The translations under genes and the position numbers were made by a program. A stretch of 64,000 nucleotides of DNA from Hyphomicrobium sp. (lineage in GTDB: Bacteria; Pseudomonadota; Alphaproteobacteria; Rhizobiales; Hyphomicrobiaceae): contig PERL01000012.1 of assembly GCA_002928735.1 (NCBI GenBank), forward strand, positions 42,086 through 106,085. Reading direction: 5' to 3'. The notes under the pieces are model-generated. The model searched no databases, was not told the DNA's origin, and saw nothing but the letters and a program-made list of their open reading frames with translations. Positions 10,831 through 20,628 of this stretch are shown here, one piece after another; the first letter of the stretch is position 1, and each line of letters starts with the position of its first letter.

Positions 10831-11232
10831 TCAGTCGCGCGCGGCTTCCACGCCGGCTGCCGGTTCAAGCTGCACGCTTTCCCCGCAACCGCAGGCGCTC
10901 TTCTGGTTCGGGTTGTTGAACACGAACTGGCTGGCGAGCTTATCGGTTTTGTAGTCCATCTCCGTGCCGATGAGATAAAGGATCGCCGCCGGGTCCACGA
11001 TCACCCGCGCGCCGTCGACCTCGATCACCTCATCCAGCCGGCCCACGTCACTGGCCCAGGTCATGGTGTATTCCATGCCCGCGCAGCCACCCTTCTTCAC
11101 CCCGATCTTTAGACCGGCCACGCCCTCCCCCTTCGACGCCATGAGCGTACGAATGCGTTCGGCGGCAACCGGCGTCAACGTCATGACTTGCGGACGCGGG
11201 CGGCGGGTCGGCTGTGGGGCGAGTTCGGTCAT
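10831..11232 (-). CDS. sufA: A-type Fe-S carrier (SufA/HesB/IscA family)
   Basis: 133 residues. The three Cys of A-type carriers are present: GGCAGMEYTM for the first, and SACGCGES at the C-terminus for the CxC pair. A-type proteins accept nascent clusters from the SufBCD scaffold and deliver them to apo-enzymes. The ATG at 11232 is chosen because the family core (MTLTPVAAERI) begins shortly after; an upstream frame to 11310 is non-conserved. It lies about 2.8 kb downstream of sufT on the same strand, separated by unrelated genes; in many relatives it directly follows sufT. Confidence 0.88.
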   Translation of the reverse strand: MTELAPQPTRRPRPQVMTLTPVAAERIRTLMASKGEGVAGLKIGVKKGGCAGMEYTMTWASDVGRLDEVIEVDGARVIVDPAAILYLIGTEMDYKTDKLASQFVFNNPNQKSACGCGESVQLEPAAGVEAARD

Positions 11233-11445
11233 ATGTGGCAAATCCAGGTTCAAGGCCTCGGGTGCTAATCCACAATATAGCAACGTTCGCCGCAAATGCG
11301 AGGCCGTCAAAAGCCAAGTCCGCGCAAATGCTTACAACGGGCTCTAAGAGAGGCGTTCCCCGTGTTCCGGCCGGAACAGCCCAACCTGCCCGGCTCGGGC
11401 ATGCTGGGCACAACTGGAAACACCCTCTCCCAACAGGAGCCCACC

Positions 11446-12045
11446 ATGACCCGCCGCACCGTTCTCAACGCCATTGCTCTCGCCGCCGCTGCGCTGGCGT
11501 TCGGCACACCCGCTGAAGCCGGCGGCGGCGTCCGCCTCACCTTCGGCGGCCCGCTCCCGAGCTTCGTCGCCACCCCCACGCCCGGCTACGGCGGCGGCAG
11601 CGGCTACAGCGCCCCGCGCAAGTCAGCTCCCAAGCTTCATGCCGCCAAGCGCCGCCAGCCAGCCCCGGTCATCGTCGCCGAGCGCCACAAGCCGAAGGCA
11701 CCGCGCCATGTCGTGCCCGTCCGCCACACGCCCACGAGCAACGCCCCCAAGACCATCCCCGCGATCCCCGTCACCGCCAACGAAGGTGAAAACCCTGGCT
11801 TCATCGGCCGCGCGCTCGCTATCGACAACCTGCCGCGCGCCGAGACCGTGCATGCGCTCCTGCCGTCCGAAACGATCGTCGCTAAGGACGCACCCGAATT
11901 GGCCGAACGCGCGACGGCCTCCGTCGCAACAGCCTCCATCATCAAGACCGAGGCGCCCACCCAACAGGCCGCCACCGACACCCCGGCCACCTGCCGCAAA
12001 TTCATCCCCGCGGTTGGCGTCACCGTCACGGTCGCGTGCGATTGA
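11446..12045 (+). CDS. Secreted or periplasmic Pro/Ala-rich protein
   Basis: 199 residues. A clean signal peptide (MTRRTVLNAIALAAAALAFG, then TPAEAGGG with an AEA cleavage site) is followed by a Gly/Tyr stretch, a basic Pro/His-rich region (RKSAPKLHAAKRRQP, VVPVRHTPT), and an acidic-neutral C-terminal part with two Cys (TCRKF and VACD) that may pair. CAGGAGC precedes the ATG at 11446. No family recognised. Confidence 0.6.
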   Translation: MTRRTVLNAIALAAAALAFGTPAEAGGGVRLTFGGPLPSFVATPTPGYGGGSGYSAPRKSAPKLHAAKRRQPAPVIVAERHKPKAPRHVVPVRHTPTSNAPKTIPAIPVTANEGENPGFIGRALAIDNLPRAETVHALLPSETIVAKDAPELAERATASVATASIIKTEAPTQQAATDTPATCRKFIPAVGVTVTVACD

Positions 12046-12108
12046 AGATCAGGTTAGGTTCGAATTGTGGAATCGCGTTTCCTTGGCGGATAGACGGACA
12101 GGCACATC

Positions 12109-13314
12109 ATGGCTGGCGCAACGACCCCCACCCCTCCGGGCCTCTCCGGTCCCGCCGTCGGCGAGATCTCGCCCAAGACGATCAAGATGGCGCCCAAGCT
12201 CGCCTACCGGAACCTGTTCCATGACCGCTTGAGCCTCGTCGTCACCCTGGTCGGCATCGTCTTCTCGCTGATCCTCGTCGCGGTCCAGTGCGGCCTCTAT
12301 ATCGGCTCGGAACAGAAAATCGCCACCGTCATCGATAAAACGCCCGCCGACCTGTGGGTCGTCCCCTTCGGCACCAAATCCTTCGACGATCCCTCGCTGC
12401 TGACGGGCCGCGAAAAATACAACATCCTCTCCACGCCCGGCGTCGAGAACGTCCAGGAAATGATCGTCAACTTCGCCAGCTGGCGCAAACCCGGCGGCGG
12501 CAAGAAGGCGTTCATCCTCGTCGGCCTCGACACACTGCGCGGCGGCGTCGAACCCTGGAACATCATCGAAGGCAGCCCAGCAGAACTAAAAACACCCAAC
12601 TCCCTTGCCGTCGACAAATCCTACCTCAAGGATCTCGGCATCGACGGGCTCGGCGCTTTCGCGGAAGTGAACGGACAACGCGTGCAGGTAACGGCGCTGA
12701 CCGGCGGCATTCGCTCCTTCACCACGCTCCCTTACGGCTTCACCAGCCTCGAGACAGCGCGCAAACTCGTCAACGCCGCCCCCGAACAGGCAACCTATCA
12801 GCTCGTCAAACTCGCTCCCGGCGCCGACGTCGAAGAGGTCCGCCAGGCCCTCATCGAGCGCATGCCCGACAACGAGGTCCTGACTCACACTGAGTTCCGC
12901 GACCGTTCGCTCAACTACTGGATGTTCAACACCGCCGCAGGTGCCGCTCTCATCGCCGGCGCCGCCCTCGGCGTGATCGTCGGCGTCGTCATCGTCGCCC
13001 AGACGCTCTACTCATCCACCAAGGACCACTTGAACGAGTTCGCAACGCTGCGCGCGCTCGGCGCCTCCGCCAGCTACATCCACGCCGTCATTCTGATCCA
13101 GGCCGTGCTCTCCGCCATCATTGGCTACATCGTCGGCTTCACGCTCACGATGCTCCTAATAAACGCCACCAAAAACTCGACCTTAAACATCGTCATGACG
13201 CCCCGCCTCGCGATAGGCCTCTTCCTCCTGACGCTCGGCATGTGCATCTTCGCCGCCATCTCCGCGATCTTCAAAGTCACGCGGATCGATCCCGCGGGCG
13301 TCTTCAGCCGCTGA
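12109..13314 (+). CDS. DevC/FtsX-type ABC exporter permease
   Basis: 401 residues. Layout is that of MacB/DevC permeases: one helix at about 40-60 (LVVTLVGIVFSLILV), a large extracytoplasmic domain (about 65-265), then three helices (about 275-305, 325-350, 365-390) including the FtsX-like LNEFATLRALGASASYI stretch. Such permeases normally work with a DevA ATPase and DevB membrane-fusion partner, which are absent here: neighbours are an unrelated exported protein and a DCC oxidoreductase. The partner must be encoded elsewhere or is lost. Confidence 0.82.
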   Translation: MAGATTPTPPGLSGPAVGEISPKTIKMAPKLAYRNLFHDRLSLVVTLVGIVFSLILVAVQCGLYIGSEQKIATVIDKTPADLWVVPFGTKSFDDPSLLTGREKYNILSTPGVENVQEMIVNFASWRKPGGGKKAFILVGLDTLRGGVEPWNIIEGSPAELKTPNSLAVDKSYLKDLGIDGLGAFAEVNGQRVQVTALTGGIRSFTTLPYGFTSLETARKLVNAAPEQATYQLVKLAPGADVEEVRQALIERMPDNEVLTHTEFRDRSLNYWMFNTAAGAALIAGAALGVIVGVVIVAQTLYSSTKDHLNEFATLRALGASASYIHAVILIQAVLSAIIGYIVGFTLTMLLINATKNSTLNIVMTPRLAIGLFLLTLGMCIFAAISAIFKVTRIDPAGVFSR

Positions 13315-13328
13315 TACTCGCTCACCGC

Positions 13329-13350
13329 CAGCTCCCCGCAAGGGGAGCTG
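13329..13350. terminator. Bidirectional hairpin between convergent genes
   Basis: CAGCTCCCC / GGGGAGCTG, a perfect 9-bp stem with GCAA loop, located between the ends of the permease and the DCC genes. There is no U-tract, so it may be a transcript-end stabiliser rather than a true intrinsic terminator. Confidence 0.5.
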
Positions 13351-13365
13351 GAAGCGGCAGCTGAT

Positions 13366-13791
13366 CTAAGCCGCGCTCCTGTTTCGCCACCGCTGAATGC
13401 GGCCCGCCGCCCGCGACATCGCCGGACGGAGCGGCAGGAACCCGCGATAGGCAAGCTCTAGAGCCGGCGTCACACCCGGCACCCGCGCCACCGCAGCCGC
13501 CCACCGCCACGACGGCAAGCGCTGCCAAATCCGCGCAAACGCATCCGCCCCGGAATGCAGCCGCCCGTCAGACTCGCGCACATGAAACCGCGCCATGGCG
13601 GCCGTGCGATCGAGGTCCCCCGCGATCGCAACGCTCGCATCCGACACATCGACAAAGTCGATCTGCTCCGCCCCGCACTGACGTTGATAGTGCCCGATCT
13701 CAGCCCGGCACAGCGGACACGATCCATCGAAATAAACCGTCAGATTGCGCTGATCTTCGGCCAAGGCCGGCCTCCCATTGTGACGTCCCAT
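13366..13791 (-). CDS. DCC-family thiol-disulfide oxidoreductase-like protein
   Basis: 141 residues from the ATG at 13791 (a TTG at 13815 is possible). The DCC signature is clear: [18 protein letters not shown] near the N-terminus, with the CPLC thioredoxin-like active site, followed by VDVSD, and [13 protein letters not shown] downstream. Members are predicted thiol-disulfide oxidoreductases, mostly uncharacterised. Lies at the 3' side of the SUF operon but separated by 207 bases. Confidence 0.85.
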   Translation of the reverse strand: MGRHNGRPALAEDQRNLTVYFDGSCPLCRAEIGHYQRQCGAEQIDFVDVSDASVAIAGDLDRTAAMARFHVRESDGRLHSGADAFARIWQRLPSWRWAAAVARVPGVTPALELAYRGFLPLRPAMSRAAGRIQRWRNRSAA

Positions 13792-13998
13792 CTGCTTACG
13801 AGACAGCCCGTCCAAACGATCAAATGGGGTAAAAGCGTCAGGAACCCGGCAGCCTTATTCGGCATATTCGGCTGGCTCCCTTGCAGCGAGTGGCGCCGGC
13901 AAGGGAGTGTGAAATGGGGGCCCCTGACGCCCCGTCCATGTAATGCGATCCGCGCGCCCCGAAAAGCGCCTGCTCAAAAAATTGCGAAAAGCGCCTGC

Positions 13999-14439
13999 TC
14001 AAAACATATTGAGCGCGAGCCGGGCTTCATCCGACATCCGGCTCTGATCCCACGGCGGATCGAACGTGATCGTCGCCTTGCAACCGCTGACGCCCGGCAC
14101 CGCCGACACGGCGTTCTCCACCCAAATCGGCATCTCGCCCGCCACCGGACATCCCGGCGCTGTCAGCGTCATAAGGATCGTCACGTCGCGATTATCCGAA
14201 ATGTCGATATTGTAGATGAGGCCGAGTTCGAAAATATCGGAAGGGATTTCCGGGTCATAAACCGTCTTCAACGCCTTCACGATTTCCGGCGTCAGCGCAT
14301 CGAGCTCTTCTTGCGACAGCGCCGATCCCGCAACCGGCGTCCCACCTTCTGCGACGCTCGGCACGCGCACCGGCTCCATCTCGGCGGCCGCTGCCGGCAG
14401 CTCAATACCGTCCCGCTTGATATCGTCGTCCATCATCAT
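13999..14439 (-). CDS. sufT: SUF-associated MIP18-type protein SufT
   Basis: 146 residues. An approximately 45-residue variable N-terminus leads into the DUF59/MIP18 domain: LKTVYDPEIPSDIFELGLIY (the DPE motif), then MTLTAPGCPVAGEMP with the conserved Cys, and ending DPPWDQSRMSDEARLAL. SufT proteins help Fe-S maturation under high demand. It is the last gene of the SUF operon, starting 9 bases after sufS. Confidence 0.93.
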   Translation of the reverse strand: MMMDDDIKRDGIELPAAAAEMEPVRVPSVAEGGTPVAGSALSQEELDALTPEIVKALKTVYDPEIPSDIFELGLIYNIDISDNRDVTILMTLTAPGCPVAGEMPIWVENAVSAVPGVSGCKATITFDPPWDQSRMSDEARLALNMF

Positions 14440-14448
14440 GACGCTCCT

Positions 14449-15720
14449 TCACGCAAACAGATCGCGTGCCTTTTGCAAGGCCGTGATCAATGCATCGACC
14501 TCAGCCTTGGTGTTGTACATCGCGAACGACGCCCGGCACGTCGCCGGCACGCCGAGCCGCGTCATCAAAGGTTGTGCACAATGGTGCCCCGCGCGGATCG
14601 CCACGCCCGAACGGTCGATGATCGTCGACACATCATGCGGGTGCAGCCCCTCGACGTTAAACGCCAGGATCGCTCCTTTACCCGGCGCCTTGCCGTAGAC
14701 CGTCAGCCACGGAAACTCCGCGAACCGCGCGTGCGCGTACGCCGAAATCTCCTGCTCGTGTGCCGCAATCGCCTCACGCCCCACCTGCATCATGTAGTTC
14801 AGCGCCGCGCCGAGCCCGACGGTCTCCACGATCGCCGGCGTGCCCGCCTCGAATTTGTGCGGCGGCGGCGCATACGTGATCTCATCGACCGCCACCTTCT
14901 CGATCATCTCGCCGCCACCCTGATACGGCGGCATGGCATCGAGATGCCGGCGCTTGGCAAACAGCACACCAATCCCCGACGGACCGTAGAGCTTGTGGCC
15001 CGTCGTGACGTAAAAATCGACGCCCAGATCCTGGACATCGACCGGCATGTGCACGGCCGCCTGGCTGCCATCCACGAGCACCGGAATGTTGCGCGCGTGC
15101 GCGATGCGCACGATGTCCTTGATCGGCACAACGGTGCCGAGCACGTTCGACATGTGCGTAATCGCGACCATCTTGGTCTTCGGCGTCAGCAGCCGCTGGA
15201 ATTCATCCAGCAGAAACTCGCCCGTATCCGATACCGGCGCCCACTTCAAAACAGCCCCGCGCCGCTCGCGATGAAAATGCCACGGCACGATGTTCGAGTG
15301 ATGCTCCATGATCGAGAGCACGATCTCGTCGCCCTCACCGATGTGCGTGCCGCCGAACGACGACGCCACCAGATTGATCGCATCCGTCGCATTCCGCGTG
15401 AAGATGATCTCTTCCACCGTCGGCGCATTGAAGAACCGCCGCACGGTCTCGCGCGCGTCTTCCATCCGCGCGGTCGCGGCATTGGAAAGATAGTGCAGCC
15501 CACGATGCACGTTCGCGTATTCGAAGCGATAAGCATGATCCATCGCCTCGATCACCGCCGCCGGCTTCTGCGCGCTCGCCCCGTTGTCGAGATAAACAAG
15601 CGGCTTGCCATGCACCTCACGGAATAGGATCGGGAAGTCCGCGCGCAACCGCGCCACGTCGAACGTGCCGCCGGCCCGTCCGCTGACTTCGCCCTGCATG
15701 TGCCGCGCTGCGTTTGCCAT
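14449..15720 (-). CDS. sufS: Cysteine desulfurase SufS
   Basis: 423 residues, class II (SufS/CsdB) cysteine desulfurase, PLP-dependent. It takes sulfur from cysteine as an enzyme persulfide. The PLP lysine is K243 in TTGHKLYGPSGIGV; the catalytic Cys is C395 in VPATCRASFAMYNT with a short active-site loop, and RAGHHCAQP is conserved. No sufE gene is visible, so the sulfur acceptor is encoded elsewhere. It lies between sufD (41 bases upstream) and sufT. Confidence 0.96.
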   Translation of the reverse strand: MANAARHMQGEVSGRAGGTFDVARLRADFPILFREVHGKPLVYLDNGASAQKPAAVIEAMDHAYRFEYANVHRGLHYLSNAATARMEDARETVRRFFNAPTVEEIIFTRNATDAINLVASSFGGTHIGEGDEIVLSIMEHHSNIVPWHFHRERRGAVLKWAPVSDTGEFLLDEFQRLLTPKTKMVAITHMSNVLGTVVPIKDIVRIAHARNIPVLVDGSQAAVHMPVDVQDLGVDFYVTTGHKLYGPSGIGVLFAKRRHLDAMPPYQGGGEMIEKVAVDEITYAPPPHKFEAGTPAIVETVGLGAALNYMMQVGREAIAAHEQEISAYAHARFAEFPWLTVYGKAPGKGAILAFNVEGLHPHDVSTIIDRSGVAIRAGHHCAQPLMTRLGVPATCRASFAMYNTKAEVDALITALQKARDLFA

Positions 15721-15761
15721 TCGTCTCTCCGCGCCTCCCGATTCCGGAAGGCTTCAATCTA

Positions 15762-17090
15762 TCACGCTGTCAGGCTGTCGCGGGCGATCTCGCCCAAAGC
15801 CTCGCGCAATCCCTCGTGCTCGACCTTATCGATGGCCTCACCGATGAAGCTCTCGATCAGCATGCCCCTGGCCACTGCCGTCGGAATACCCCGCGAGGTG
15901 CAATAGAACACGAGGTCTGGATCGATCTCCGCTGCCGTCGAACCATGCCCGCACACCACGTCGTCGGCATAGATTTCCAACTCCGGCTTCGAATCAAACT
16001 CCGCATCCGGAGACAGCATCAGCGCCTGCGCCATCTGCTTGCCATCTGTCTTCTGCGCGTTGGGCCGCACGATCACGCGTCCCTGGAACACCGCCCGCGC
16101 CTGCCCGTCGAGCACCGTCTTGAACAGTTCCCGGCTCGTGCAGTGCGGCACCTTGTGATCGACGATCAGCGACGAATCCGCATGCCCCGTCCCGTGCCCC
16201 ACCGAGGCGGCGCCGTAGTCGAACGTCGAATGCTGGCCGTTGAACAGCACGTTCAAACCATTGCGCACGAACCCTTCGCCCACCGTCATCTGGAACGGCT
16301 TGTAGGACACGTTCGCCCCCAGATTAGCCTGCCAATGACTCAAGTGCAGCGAGCCCTTTTGCGTCTCCACCAGCTTGATGTGAACGACCTCGGCGCCATC
16401 CGCGATCATGATCTGCGTCAACGCACTCGACTGCCGCACACCCGAACCCTTCGGTGCCCGCTCGATCTCGACAATGGTCGCCTTTGCGCCAGCGCCGACG
16501 CGGATCACATGCCGCAAAGCCGTCATCGCGCCGTCTTTCGCGGTCGCCGCGATCACGATCGGTTCGGCCACTTCGGCGCCTGCCGCGATGTCGAGCACAG
16601 CCCCGTCCGTAAACAGCGCCGTGTTGAGCAGCAAATCAGAAGACGCCGACAACTCAGCATCTGCCAGCGCGGCCGACACCCAGTCGGGCGCCTTGCCGAG
16701 CGCATCGGCTAAGAACGTGACGCCAGCCTTCGCCGCCACACCGCGACCATCCGCGAACACCACCGCGTTCGCCGCAAAATCCGGCCCGAAGTGCGCGCCA
16801 AGCGCCGTCGCCGCGTCGCTCGTCCCGCCACCCGTCGCCAGCGGCAGCACGTCTTTCACATTCGCCTTGAGGTCCGTGTACTTGAACTCTTCCACGCGCC
16901 GGCTTGGCAAGCCCTTCGACGCAAACGCGCCGATCGCCGCCCGCCGCAACGCCGCCACCGCGGCCCCACCCGGCAGAGTGGCTGCATTCGCTTCAAACGA
17001 CGCGAGGATCGCCTGCTCCGCCTTCGTACTCAGCATCTGTACCGTCATGCCACGCCCTGCCTTCTCCGAAACCGCTGCTGCCCCTTCCAT
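15762..17090 (-). CDS. sufD: Fe-S assembly scaffold subunit SufD
   Basis: 442 residues. The C-terminal beta-helix region carries the SufB/SufD family signature (SLIVDHKVPHCTSRELFKTV, ARAVFQGRVIVRPNAQKTDG, CGHGSTAAEIDPDLVFYC). The His in CGHGST matches the SufD His involved in cluster formation at the SufB-SufD interface. The start ATG at 17090 lies 3 bases after the sufC stop, implying translational coupling. Confidence 0.95.
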   Translation of the reverse strand: MEGAAAVSEKAGRGMTVQMLSTKAEQAILASFEANAATLPGGAAVAALRRAAIGAFASKGLPSRRVEEFKYTDLKANVKDVLPLATGGGTSDAATALGAHFGPDFAANAVVFADGRGVAAKAGVTFLADALGKAPDWVSAALADAELSASSDLLLNTALFTDGAVLDIAAGAEVAEPIVIAATAKDGAMTALRHVIRVGAGAKATIVEIERAPKGSGVRQSSALTQIMIADGAEVVHIKLVETQKGSLHLSHWQANLGANVSYKPFQMTVGEGFVRNGLNVLFNGQHSTFDYGAASVGHGTGHADSSLIVDHKVPHCTSRELFKTVLDGQARAVFQGRVIVRPNAQKTDGKQMAQALMLSPDAEFDSKPELEIYADDVVCGHGSTAAEIDPDLVFYCTSRGIPTAVARGMLIESFIGEAIDKVEHEGLREALGEIARDSLTA

Positions 17091-17093
17091 CGA

Positions 17094-17849
17094 TCAGGCT
17101 GCCTTGCCGGTGAATTCGGCATAGCCGGACTTTTCTAGCTCCAGCGCCAATTCCTTGCCGCCCGTCTTTTGAATGCGGCCGTCCGCCAGCACATGCACCT
17201 TGTCCGGCACGATGTGATTGAGGAGCCGTTGATAATGCGTGATCACCAGCATCGCCCGGTCCGGACCGCGCAGCGCGTTGACGCCGTCCGAGACGACCTT
17301 CAGCGCGTCAATATCGAGCCCAGAATCCGTTTCGTCGAGCACGCACAGCGTCGGCTCAAGCATCGCCATCTGCAGGATCTCCGAGCGCTTCTTCTCGCCG
17401 CCCGAAAAGCCCACGTTCACCGGCCGCTTCAGCATTTCGAAATCAATGTTGAGCTTCGCCGCCTTCTCCTTCACGAACTTCATAAACTCCGGAGTCGTCA
17501 TCTCCGGCAGTTCGCGCTTCTTGCGCACCGCGTTCGTCGCCGTGCGCAGGAACGTCAAGCCCGCCACGCCCGGAATCTCCATTGGATACTGGAACGCCAG
17601 AAACACGCCCTTCGCAGCCCGCTCGTCCGGCTCCATCTCGATGATGCTCTCGCCATTCCAGAGAATGTCGCCGTCGGTCACCTCGTAACCCTCGCGGCCA
17701 GCCAGCACATAGGCGAGCGTCGACTTGCCCGACCCGTTCGGCCCCATGATCGCGTGAACTTCGCCCTTCGGCACGCTGAGCGTCAGTCCTTTGAGGATCA
17801 CCTTGTCCTCATCCGCCAGCTTCACATGCAGGTTCTTGATCTCAAGCAT
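17094..17849 (-). CDS. sufC: SufC ATPase of the SufBCD scaffold
   Basis: 251 residues, ABC-type ATPase without membrane partner. Motifs: Walker [12 protein letters not shown] (about 35-45), Q-loop region [13 protein letters not shown], signature [11 protein letters not shown], Walker [16 protein letters not shown], and H-loop [13 protein letters not shown] hydrolysis drives remodelling of SufB-SufD for cluster assembly. The ATG at 17849 (MLEIKNLHV) is chosen over the upstream one at 17876 because conservation starts there. Separated from sufB by a 108-base gap holding a repeat-type stem-loop. Confidence 0.96.
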   Translation of the reverse strand: MLEIKNLHVKLADEDKVILKGLTLSVPKGEVHAIMGPNGSGKSTLAYVLAGREGYEVTDGDILWNGESIIEMEPDERAAKGVFLAFQYPMEIPGVAGLTFLRTATNAVRKKRELPEMTTPEFMKFVKEKAAKLNIDFEMLKRPVNVGFSGGEKKRSEILQMAMLEPTLCVLDETDSGLDIDALKVVSDGVNALRGPDRAMLVITHYQRLLNHIVPDKVHVLADGRIQKTGGKELALELEKSGYAEFTGKAA

Positions 17850-17878
17850 CGTCCAAACTCCAATGTCTATGTTCAACG

Positions 17879-17907
17879 CCCTCTACCCGTCCTTTACGGG
17901 GAGAGGG
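17879..17907. repeat. Repeat-type palindrome between sufB and sufC
   Basis: CCCTCTACCCGT / ACGGGGAGAGGG with a 5-base loop forms a 12-bp stem with one mismatch, followed by TTGGGGTGAGGGG. This composition resembles interspersed REP-like palindromes common in alphaproteobacterial genomes (recognised from general knowledge). Inside an operon it could temper or stabilise the mRNA between sufB and sufC. Confidence 0.55.
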
Positions 17908-17957
17908 TTGGGGTGAGGGGCAGCCACAATCTGCAGCGCCAGCCTCGCCCAAATTCA

Positions 17958-19433
17958 TCAACCCACGCTGCCTTCCAGCGAGATTCCGATCAGCTTCTGC
18001 GTCTCCGCCAGAAACTCCATCGGCAGCTGCTGCAGCACGTCGCGCACGAACCCGTTGACGACCAGCGCCACGGCCTCTTCTTCCGAAAGCCCGCGCTGTT
18101 GGCAGTAGAACAGCATGTCGTCGGAAATCTTCGACGTGGTCGCCTCATGCTCGAAGTGCGCGGATGAATTCTTCGCCTCGATGTAGGGCACCGTATGCGC
18201 CCCGCACTTGTCACCGATGAGCAGTGAATCGCACGCCGTAAAGTTGCGCGCGCCCGTCGCCTTGCGATGCGCCGAGACAAGACCGCGATATGTGTTCTGC
18301 GAGAACCCGGCAGCGATCCCCTTCGAGATGATCCGGCTTGAGGTATTCTTACCCAGATGGATCATCTTAGTGCCGCTGTCGACCTGCTGATAGCCGTTCG
18401 ACACCGCGATCGAGTAGAACTCGCCCCGCGAGTTATCCCCGCGCAGAATGCAGCTCGGATACTTCCACGTGATCGCCGAACCGGTTTCCACCTGCGTCCA
18501 CGAGATCTTCGAATTCCGCCCCCGGCAATCGCCGCGCTTGGTGACAAAGTTATAGATGCCACCCTTGCCGTTCTTGTCGCCCGGATACCAATTCTGGACC
18601 GTTGAATACTTGATCTCGGCATCATCGAGCGCGATCAATTCGACGACCGCAGCATGCAGCTGGTTCTCGTCCCGCATCGGCGCCGTGCAGCCTTCCAGAT
18701 ACGAAACGTAAGCGCCCTTCTCCGCGATGATGAGCGTGCGCTCAAACTGCCCCGTCTCCCGCTCGTTGATGCGGAAGTACGTCGACAATTCCATCGGGCA
18801 GCGCACGCCTTCGGGCACATAAACGAACGACCCGTCCGAGAACACCGCCGAGTTCAGCGCCGCATAGTAGTTGTCCGACTGTGGCACCACGGAGCCCAGA
18901 TACTTCCGCACCAGCTCGGGATGCTCGCGCAGCGCCTCCGAGATCGAGCAGAAGATCACGCCCGCTTTGGCGAGCTCGTCCTTGAACGTCGTCACCACCG
19001 ACACGCTGTCGAACACGGCATCCACCGCCACCCGCGGCTTGTCGCTCTTCACGCCGGCCAGGATTTCCTGCTCCTGCAACGGCACGCCGAGGCGCTCATA
19101 CATTTTGAGAAGTTCCGGATCGACGTCGGCGAGCGACTTCGGCCCCTCCGAGTTCTTCGGCGCGGCGTAGTAGTAGAGATCCTCAAAATCGATCTTGGGA
19201 TAGTTGATCTTCGCCCAGGTCGGCTCGGTCATCGCACGCCAGCGGCGATACGCGTCCAGCCGCCATTCCAGCATCCAAGCCGGCTCGGCCTTCTTCTCCG
19301 AGATAAAGCGCACGATGTCTTCGTTGAGACCCTTCGGCGCCTTCACCATCTCGATGTCGGTTTCGAACCCGTACTTGTACTGGTCGACGTCGATCTTCTT
19401 GACCTGTGCGACCGTCTCTTGAACTGCTGGCAT
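17958..19433 (-). CDS. sufB: Fe-S assembly scaffold SufB
   Basis: 491 residues. Conserved stretches include [17 protein letters not shown] core ([19 protein letters not shown]), [58 protein letters not shown] and the C-terminal [20 protein letters not shown], then [20 protein letters not shown]. The Cys in the NSS/FYCQQRG region lies at the SufB-SufD interface and the Glu of HEAT is conserved. Core scaffold on which the nascent cluster is built. 61 bases separate it from the upstream iscS-like gene. Confidence 0.96.
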   Translation of the reverse strand: MPAVQETVAQVKKIDVDQYKYGFETDIEMVKAPKGLNEDIVRFISEKKAEPAWMLEWRLDAYRRWRAMTEPTWAKINYPKIDFEDLYYYAAPKNSEGPKSLADVDPELLKMYERLGVPLQEQEILAGVKSDKPRVAVDAVFDSVSVVTTFKDELAKAGVIFCSISEALREHPELVRKYLGSVVPQSDNYYAALNSAVFSDGSFVYVPEGVRCPMELSTYFRINERETGQFERTLIIAEKGAYVSYLEGCTAPMRDENQLHAAVVELIALDDAEIKYSTVQNWYPGDKNGKGGIYNFVTKRGDCRGRNSKISWTQVETGSAITWKYPSCILRGDNSRGEFYSIAVSNGYQQVDSGTKMIHLGKNTSSRIISKGIAAGFSQNTYRGLVSAHRKATGARNFTACDSLLIGDKCGAHTVPYIEAKNSSAHFEHEATTSKISDDMLFYCQQRGLSEEEAVALVVNGFVRDVLQQLPMEFLAETQKLIGISLEGSVG

Positions 19434-19494
19434 CTCGTCCTCTTCTCCCGTACGCCCTCAAGGGGTGCGCCGTTAGCATCCAGTCGTCTCGTCT

Positions 19495-20628
19495 CTAGGC
19501 GGCCAGAGCCGCCGTCCCCGTCGCAGCAATCCACGCCGCGACAAATCTCTCGATATCTTCAGCCGTCGTATCCGGCCCAAGGCTGACGCGCACGGCACCT
19601 CGCGCGATCTCCGGCGCCACGCCCATCGCCTCCAGCACATGGCTCGACGCCACCTTGCCCGACGAACACGCTGCCCCAGCACTCACCGCAAAACCCGCCA
19701 GATCGAGCTTGATCACCAGCGTCTCGGCCGTCTTGCCGGGCATCGAAATTAGCGACGTGTTCGCCAACCGCTCCACGCCCGCGCCAATTACAATTGCACC
19801 AGGGACATTACGCAAAATCGCCGCTTCCAGACCGTCCCGCAGTGCTGCCATCGCCGGCACCTGATCAAGCGCGCGCCGCGCAGCTTCCGCCGCAGCCCCA
19901 AACCCCGCGATTGCCACCACGCTCTCCGTGCCAGCGCGCCGCCGCTTCTCTTGTCCACCGCCAACGAAAAGCGCGTCCAACGGCGTTCCATCGCGCACAA
20001 TCAGCGCGCCGACGCCCTTCGGTCCGCCCATCTTGTGCGCCGACACCGACATCAGCGCCACGCCGAGCGCTCCAAAATCGACCGGCATCCGTCCCGCCGC
20101 CTGCGCGGCATCGCAATGCACCACCACACCGAACGGCGCCAACGCGGCCGACAATTCCGCCACCGGCTGCACCACGCCCGTCTCACCGTTCGCCAGCCCC
20201 ATGCTCGCGAAAGCCGCAGTCTCCGATGCCGGCAACTGCAAAGCCCACGCCTCCGCGCCGGTAATGTCCTGCACACCGTCCGCGCGGCACGGCAATTCCG
20301 TTTGAACCGCTTTCAATCTGCGCACCGGTGCCAGCACCGCCGCATGCTCGGCATTGCCGAACAAAACCGCGCTCCAAGCCCGGCCGCCAATCGCCAGCGC
20401 GTTGGCCTCCGTCGCACCGCTCGTGAACACAACTTCGCCCGGCTTCGCATTGACGAGCGCCGCCACCTGCTCGCGCGCCGTCTCCACGATGGCGCGCGCC
20501 GCGCGCCCCTCCGCATGCACCGACGACGGATTGCCGAACCGGTCCATGGCCGCAATCATCGCCGCACGCGCGTCCGCCCGCAGCGGCTGCGTCGCGTTGT
20601 GATCAAGGTATGTGCGCGACGTCGTCAT
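19495..20628 (-). CDS. Class I (IscS/NifS-like) cysteine desulfurase
   Basis: 377 residues. Signature YLDHNATQPLR opens the protein; GATEANALAI and the PLP Lys K199 (SAHKMGGPKGVGAL) follow, and the catalytic Cys C321 lies in SAGAACSSGKVASSHVL, a longer loop than in SufS. A second desulfurase at the head of SUF operons, next to the Rrf2 regulator, is the rule in many Rhizobiales. Its start overlaps the regulator's stop by 4 bases, so the two are coupled. Confidence 0.93.
   Translation of the reverse strand: MTTSRTYLDHNATQPLRADARAAMIAAMDRFGNPSSVHAEGRAARAIVETAREQVAALVNAKPGEVVFTSGATEANALAIGGRAWSAVLFGNAEHAAVLAPVRRLKAVQTELPCRADGVQDITGAEAWALQLPASETAAFASMGLANGETGVVQPVAELSAALAPFGVVVHCDAAQAAGRMPVDFGALGVALMSVSAHKMGGPKGVGALIVRDGTPLDALFVGGGQEKRRRAGTESVVAIAGFGAAAEAARRALDQVPAMAALRDGLEAAILRNVPGAIVIGAGVERLANTSLISMPGKTAETLVIKLDLAGFAVSAGAACSSGKVASSHVLEAMGVAPEIARGAVRVSLGPDTTAEDIERFVAAWIAATGTAALAA

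Noticed and set aside
13555..15627. Long plus-strand ORF (690 codons) opposite sufS/sufT
   Set aside because: Basic, His/Arg-rich translation typical of antisense frames of GC-rich genes; overlaps well-supported SUF genes.
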